A DNA stretch of 64,000 nt from Buchnera aphidicola (Meitanaphis elongallis) (GTDB lineage Bacteria > Pseudomonadota > Gammaproteobacteria > Enterobacterales > Enterobacteriaceae). The number at the start of each line of letters is the position of its first letter. Within the stretch, counting starts at the first letter, position 1. The translations under genes were made by a program, and so were the position numbers. This document shows positions 60,212 to 64,000 of this stretch, piece by piece. Where the stretch lies: assembly GCA_039830015.1 (NCBI GenBank), contig CP140033.1, positions 62,001 to 126,000 on the forward strand. Reading direction: 5' to 3'. The notes beneath the pieces are model-generated. The model did no database searches, was not told where the DNA came from, and saw nothing but the letters and a program-made list of their open reading frames with translations.

Positions 60212-60912
60212 ATGAATCATTTTATTAAAATTTTAAATTATGGAATATGGACTAAGAATTTTATTATTAGTATAGTTATTAGGTTTGCTTCCTTATTTTG
60301 CCAGTTATAATAAATGTGGTTAATACTTTAGAATTAGAGGTATCAAAACATGTATTTTAGTATGTACTAATATAATATCAGTATGTAGATTTTGGATATC
60401 GAAAATATTTTTTATGTTCCTATTTATATAATGATTATTAGTATGCTGTAGTTAATTACTTCGATTCTTTAGTTCATGTATATTTGTTAAATTTGCGTCG
60501 ATCTTTAGGTATTTTGTTCTTTTGATTATTATTACTTTTGTTATATGTAGTTGATCTGATTTTATGGTTATGTACAGAGTTTCATATTGGTTTCGTTTTT
60601 AGATAGATTTTTTAGGATTGGGATCTATTTTAGTAATTTTTTAGTTGGATTGATTAGAAAAATATTTAGAAATGGAATACTATTTTTTTTAGTTCTGAAA
60701 ATTTATTTGGGTCTTGGTCTTGTATTTTGTATACAAGAATAATAAGTGTAAAGTATGTTGTATTATTTTTATATCCATTTAGTGCTTTTGTGATTTTAGG
60801 GTTTATTTTAGCTGAAATAAATTTTATAAATAATAAAATTAGTGTGAGTGATTGTAATTTATGCAAGAACACATGTTTTTTACGTCAAGGAGAAAACAAA
60901 AAGATTGAGTGA
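60212..60912 (+). pseudogene. rsxE: Decayed RsxE/RnfE (membrane subunit)
   Basis: An ATG at 60212 opens MNHFIKILNYGIWTKNFIIS ([20 protein letters not shown]), then the frame shifts. RIFYVPIYIMIISML matches RIPIYVMIIASVV. FGSWSCILYTRIISVKYVVL and FLYPFSAFVILGFILAEINF match [20 protein letters not shown] and [20 protein letters not shown]. Several stops lie between. The last open piece runs to a stop at 60912, eight bases past the likely nth start, which suggests that rsxE and nth overlapped in the intact operon. Confidence 0.9.
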
Positions 60913-61537
60913 AGATAGATTAAATAAAATTTTATCAATTTTTTCTAAAGATAATCCTAAACCAAAAATAGAATTAAAATTTTCTTCAAATTTTGAATTG
61001 TTGATATCAGTAATATTATCAGCACGATCTACTGATCGTATGGTAAATGAAGTTACTAAAAGTTTGTATAGCGTTGCTAATACACCATCTTCTATTTTAT
61101 TACTTGGTGTTAAGAATTTAAAAAAATATATAAAAAAATTAGGTTTGTTTAATAAAAAGTCTTCTAATATTATTAAAACTTGTACTATTTTATTACATAA
61201 GTATAAAGGAGAAATACCTAACAACATGTTGGATTTACAATCTCTACCTGGAGTAGGAAGAAAAACTGCTAATATAGTTTTAAACTGTATTTTTAAAGAA
61301 AAAACTATTGCAGTAGATACTCATGTATTTAGACTATGTAATAGAATAGGACTTATAAAAGAAAATACAGTTTTCAATACAGAAAAAAAATTACTTAAAA
61401 TAGTTCCTGAACAGTTTAAATTGAATTTTCATAATTGGTTTGTTTTACATGGTCGTTATATATGTATGTCTAGATTTCCTAAGTGTTTTATATGCTCAAT
61501 TAATCATTTATGCGGATTTAAATACAAGCGTATGTAA
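60905..61537 (+). CDS. nth: Endonuclease III (DNA glycosylase/AP lyase)
   Basis: Removes oxidised pyrimidines and cleaves the abasic site. The start chosen is TTG at 60905: it gives MSEDRLNKILSIFSKDNPKP, which aligns residue for residue with E. coli MNKAKRLEILTRLRENNPHP, and 210 aa against 211. AAGGAGA lies upstream at 60887-60893. The longer frame from 60848 would add 19 residues that come from the rsxE tail region. The helix-hairpin-helix LPGVGRKTANIV with the catalytic Lys is present, the catalytic Asp lies in AVDTHVFRL, and the 4Fe-4S motif C-X6-C-X2-C-X5-C is complete at the C-terminus. It is the only intact gene of the former rsx-nth unit. Confidence 0.93.
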   Translation: MSEDRLNKILSIFSKDNPKPKIELKFSSNFELLISVILSARSTDRMVNEVTKSLYSVANTPSSILLLGVKNLKKYIKKLGLFNKKSSNIIKTCTILLHKYKGEIPNNMLDLQSLPGVGRKTANIVLNCIFKEKTIAVDTHVFRLCNRIGLIKENTVFNTEKKLLKIVPEQFKLNFHNWFVLHGRYICMSRFPKCFICSINHLCGFKYKRM

Positions 61538-61854
61538 TACATAATTTAATGATATAGTTTATAGTTTTTTACAATTTAAACTGTATGAATTTTTATTTGA
61601 TATAATTTTGGATAAAGTAATTACTGTGTGAGATGGTATATTTTTTTGAAACGTCATGAAATGAACATGCTATATTACATTTGTTGCTATTTAGTAAAAT
61701 TTTTAACAGTATGTTATGAGAAATAGTACGTTAGATTTTTTATTTTAATCGTTATGTATATTTGAATAAGTAGTTAAAATAATAATATAAATTTAGTATT
61801 AATAATATTATTTTAACAATTAATATGTTTTATATTTAATATAAGGATATTGTT
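61538..61854. other. Intergenic region nth-tyrS, no gene recognised
   Basis: About 317 bp of A/T-rich DNA without open frames or strong hairpins. Should contain the tyrS promoter; AAGGATATTGTT precedes the tyrS ATG. Confidence 0.45.
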
Positions 61855-63129
61855 ATGTTTAAAATTAATTTAATTCATGAATTTAGACGTAGAAGTTTAA
61901 TAAAACAAAGTACTAATGAAAAAAAATTAATTCATGCTATTGAAAACAATAGTATTACTTTGTATTGTGGTTTTGATATTACAGCAGATAGCTTGCATAT
62001 AGGTCATATTTTGCCGTTATTATGTTTGAAAAGATTTCAAAATGCTGGTCATAAACCTATTGTTTTAGTAGGAGGTGCAACTAGTTTAATTGGTGATCCA
62101 AGTTTTAAAATTTTTGAAAGGAAATTGAATTCAATAGAATTAATTGATTCTTGGAAACAAAATATTACTAATCAAATTTCTCGTTTTTTAGATTTTGGTC
62201 CTGATTTTAATAGTGCAGTAATTGTAAACAATTATGAATGGTTTGAAGGTTTGTCTCTATTAAAATTCTTACGTTTGGTAGGAAAGCATTTTTCTGTTAA
62301 TAAAATGATTGCTCGAGATGCAGTTAAAAAAAGAATTAGTCGTATAGATACAGGTATTTCATTTACAGAATTTTCTTATAATTTATTGCAAGCTTATGAT
62401 TTTTCTATTTTGCATGATAGATATAATGTAACGTTGCAAATTGGAGGATCGGATCAATGGGGAAATATTATATCAGGAATTGATTTAATTCGCAAATTAT
62501 ATCGAAGTGAAACGTTTGGTTTAACGCTTCCCCTATTAACTCAGAAAAATGGAACTAAGTTTGGAAAAACAGAAAATAATACAATATGGTTAGATTCATA
62601 TAAAACTAGTCCTTATAAATTTTATCAATACTGGATTAATATATCTGATTGTGATGTATATAAATTTTTGAAGTTTTTCACTTTATTAGAGATGTCAGAA
62701 ATAGATTTAATAAAGTCTCATGCTTCTATTGAAGAATTAAATAAAGCTAAGTTGTTCTTAGCAGGATATCTTACTAAGATGATACATGGGAAAAGCGGAG
62801 AAGAATCAGCTAAACGCATTTCATCGTGTTTATTTTATAGGAATTTTCTAGATATGCAAGAATCTGATTTTCTTCAGTTGGAACAAGACAGCATGCCTTC
62901 AATTAAAGTATCTGGAATTCGAGATTTGCAACAAATATTAGTAGATTCTTGTTTAGCTTGTTCTCGTACTCAAGCTAAAAATATGATTATGTCTAATGCT
63001 ATTGCTATTAATAATGTTAAGCAAAACAATGCGACATATGTTTTTTCAAGCAATGATATGTTGTTTAAAAAATATACTTTGTTATCTAGAGGTAAAAAAA
63101 ATTTTTGCTTAATATGTTGGATAAAATGA
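61855..63129 (+). CDS. tyrS: Tyrosyl-tRNA synthetase
   Basis: Charges tRNA-Tyr. The protein is 424 aa, the E. coli length. The tyrosine/ATP site is in LYCGFDITADSLHIGHILPLL (HIGH box). VGGATSLIGDPS, SFTEFSYNLLQAYDF, QIGGSDQWGNIISGIDLI and the KMSKS-like loop KFGKTENNTIWLD follow. The C-terminal S4 domain is complete (VDSCLACSRTQAKNMIMSNAIAINN). It lies next to nth, as in other Buchnera. It is convergent with sufA. Confidence 0.97.
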   Translation: MFKINLIHEFRRRSLIKQSTNEKKLIHAIENNSITLYCGFDITADSLHIGHILPLLCLKRFQNAGHKPIVLVGGATSLIGDPSFKIFERKLNSIELIDSWKQNITNQISRFLDFGPDFNSAVIVNNYEWFEGLSLLKFLRLVGKHFSVNKMIARDAVKKRISRIDTGISFTEFSYNLLQAYDFSILHDRYNVTLQIGGSDQWGNIISGIDLIRKLYRSETFGLTLPLLTQKNGTKFGKTENNTIWLDSYKTSPYKFYQYWINISDCDVYKFLKFFTLLEMSEIDLIKSHASIEELNKAKLFLAGYLTKMIHGKSGEESAKRISSCLFYRNFLDMQESDFLQLEQDSMPSIKVSGIRDLQQILVDSCLACSRTQAKNMIMSNAIAINNVKQNNATYVFSSNDMLFKKYTLLSRGKKNFCLICWIK

Positions 63130-63187
63130 ATTAAATTAATGTAATTAATCATTTTTTAAATTTTTGTTTTAAAGATCAAGTTAGTGA

Positions 63188-63565
63188 TTATATTTCAAAA
63201 CTTTCACCGCAACCACAAAAGTTTTTTATTTTATTGTTATTAAATTTAAATACGTGGTTTATGCCTTCTTTTATAAAATCTATTTTTATTCCATCTAATA
63301 TAGATAAGTGTTCTGAATGTATTAGTATTAATATATTTTTAGAAGTGAAGCTGATGTCTTTATGATGTATGTTTTCTATTAGTTCCATATAATATTTCAT
63401 CCCAGCACATCCTGATTTTTTTATTCCTAATCTAATTCCTATCTTTTTTTCTTGTTTTATCAGTTTATATATTTGTTGTTCTGCCTTATGACTTATTTTA
63501 ATTCCTTTCTTAGTTTGGTTATATTTTTGTTCAGAAGATAGTGTAAAATAATCATTTTTGCTCAT
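63188..63565 (-). CDS. sufA: A-type iron-sulfur carrier protein SufA
   Basis: Carries Fe-S clusters from the Suf scaffold to apoproteins such as endonuclease III. The start is ATG at 63565, preceded by CACAGGAATAAAA; a start at 63595 adds ten unmatched residues. The product is 125 aa (E. coli SufA 122). The three ligand cysteines are in IKKSGCAGMKYYMEL and FCGCGESFEI. The C-terminal block IDFIKEGINHVFKFNNNKIKN is closer to SufA (VDFVREGLNQIFKFHNPKAQN) than to IscA or ErpA. No sufBCDSE follows here, because tyrS is convergent with it 58 bp away. Confidence 0.9.
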   Translation of the reverse strand: MSKNDYFTLSSEQKYNQTKKGIKISHKAEQQIYKLIKQEKKIGIRLGIKKSGCAGMKYYMELIENIHHKDISFTSKNILILIHSEHLSILDGIKIDFIKEGINHVFKFNNNKIKNFCGCGESFEI

Positions 63566-63953
63566 TTTTATTCCTGTGTGAATAATATTAAACATATTTT
63601 ATGTTTAGTACAAAAGAAGCGGTGCGGTTTAAGGTTTGGTATAAGATTATTTTAAGAGACATGATAACATTTAAATATTATCATATACAAATAAAACTTG
63701 TATATAAACATATGATGTTAAACAAGTATAATTAAAAGTTTTATCTTTTAAAAAATAAAATATTTAAATTTCTATAAATTTTTGATAATAATATACGTTG
63801 ATTTTAAAAATATTATTGTATTTATGATGACTTTACAAATTTTTGTTGTAGAGTATATTATGATTCAATATTTTTTAATTGTATTTTTTTTCGATTTATA
63901 TAATATTATTGATATATATAATAATTAAGGAAATATAAAGGTATAATATTTAT
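63566..63953. other. Intergenic region upstream of sufA, no gene recognised
   Basis: About 390 bp of A/T-rich DNA that must hold the promoters of sufA (minus) and of the gene starting at 63954 (plus). No long hairpin or gene trace seen. Confidence 0.4.
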
Positions 63954-64000
63954 ATGCAAAATAAACGAGAAAGTATGGATTTTCTGCAAGCTATTTTTTC
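63954..64000 (+). CDS. First 15 codons of an unidentified gene cut by the window edge
   Basis: An ATG at 63954 with AAAGG upstream (63937-63941) opens MQNKRESMDFLQAIF and runs off the window. It is too short for me to assign a family. It could be a real gene start, because it follows a ribosome-binding-like sequence after a long intergenic region, or chance. Confidence 0.4.
   Translation, partial: MQNKRESMDFLQAIF

Noticed and set aside
60727..60912. 61-codon plus-strand frame before nth
   Set aside because: It is the last open piece of the rsxE relic (FILAEINF matches the RsxE C-terminal membrane segment).
61538..61854. Hidden small gene between nth and tyrS
   Set aside because: No frame with a ribosome-binding site or alignable residues on either strand.
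1..64000. CRISPR arrays, insertion sequences, prophage or integrons
   Set aside because: No regularly spaced repeats, transposase or integrase motifs or phage genes were seen; the gene-poor stretches are explained by eroded native genes or plain AT-rich spacers.

Overview
The window is very AT-rich DNA from a reduced gamma-proteobacterial genome. It is almost certainly a Buchnera aphidicola-type aphid endosymbiont. Every recognisable gene has its closest remembered counterpart in E. coli, and neighbours keep E. coli-like blocks (ptsHI-crr, gltX beside val/lys tRNAs, fliFGHIJK and fliMNOPQR, hisGDCBHAFI-gnd, ribE-rsx-nth-tyrS). Genes are short, intergenic DNA is long and AT-rich, and there are eroded pseudogenes. 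Amino-acid provisioning (complete histidine operon, dapA, dapE, aroC), flagellar basal-body/export genes without filament genes, and no mobile elements all fit Buchnera. The strain cannot be fixed from sequence reading alone.

Layout. 1-5.3 kb: the 5' part of ribB (minus strand), cca, uppP, and the PTS operon ptsH-ptsI-crr (minus strand) with an intercistronic palindrome and a terminator. 5.6-6.5 kb: a decayed but still readable cysK. 6.9-10.9 kb: ligA, tRNA-Lys and tRNA-Val(UAC) divergent from gltX, then tRNA-Ala. 11.2-21.8 kb: flagellar cluster, with fliE on the minus strand, then fliF-G-H-I-J-K and fliM-N-O-P-Q-R; fliL is missing and fliJ carries a poly(A) frameshift. 22-30.3 kb: rpmG, rpmB, a C-terminally short tamB, ppa, pmbA (tldE), rnpB, rsmI, fabB. 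30.3-31.5 kb: a 1.2-kb stretch with no recognisable gene. 31.5-39.6 kb: talA, tktA, dapE, dapA, aroC, smrB. 40.2-48.8 kb: hisGDCBHAFI and gnd. 49.2-55.5 kb: dcd, metG, tilS, tRNA-Val(GAC), mdtK, ribE. 55.7-60.9 kb: relics of all six rsxABCDGE (rnf) genes in original order. 60.9-64 kb: nth (probable TTG start), tyrS, sufA and the first codons of an unidentified gene.

How the genes work together. Central carbon (PTS phosphorelay, talA, tktA, gnd) supplies PEP/erythrose-4-P/ribose-5-P to chorismate (aroC), histidine (his operon) and lysine/diaminopimelate (dapA/dapE). Information-processing genes (ligA, nth, gltX, metG, tyrS, tilS, cca, rnpB, rpmB/G, rsmI) are kept. Where reliance on a pathway has ended, genes are decaying in place: cysteine synthase and the Rsx/Rnf electron-transport complex. 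The most informative observations are the complete in-place erosion of the rsx operon, the cysK pseudogene, the A10 tract that splits fliJ and may be rescued by slippage, and the loss of the HD-motif residues in CCA-transferase. I found no convincing wholly new system, CRISPR array, phage or insertion sequence.
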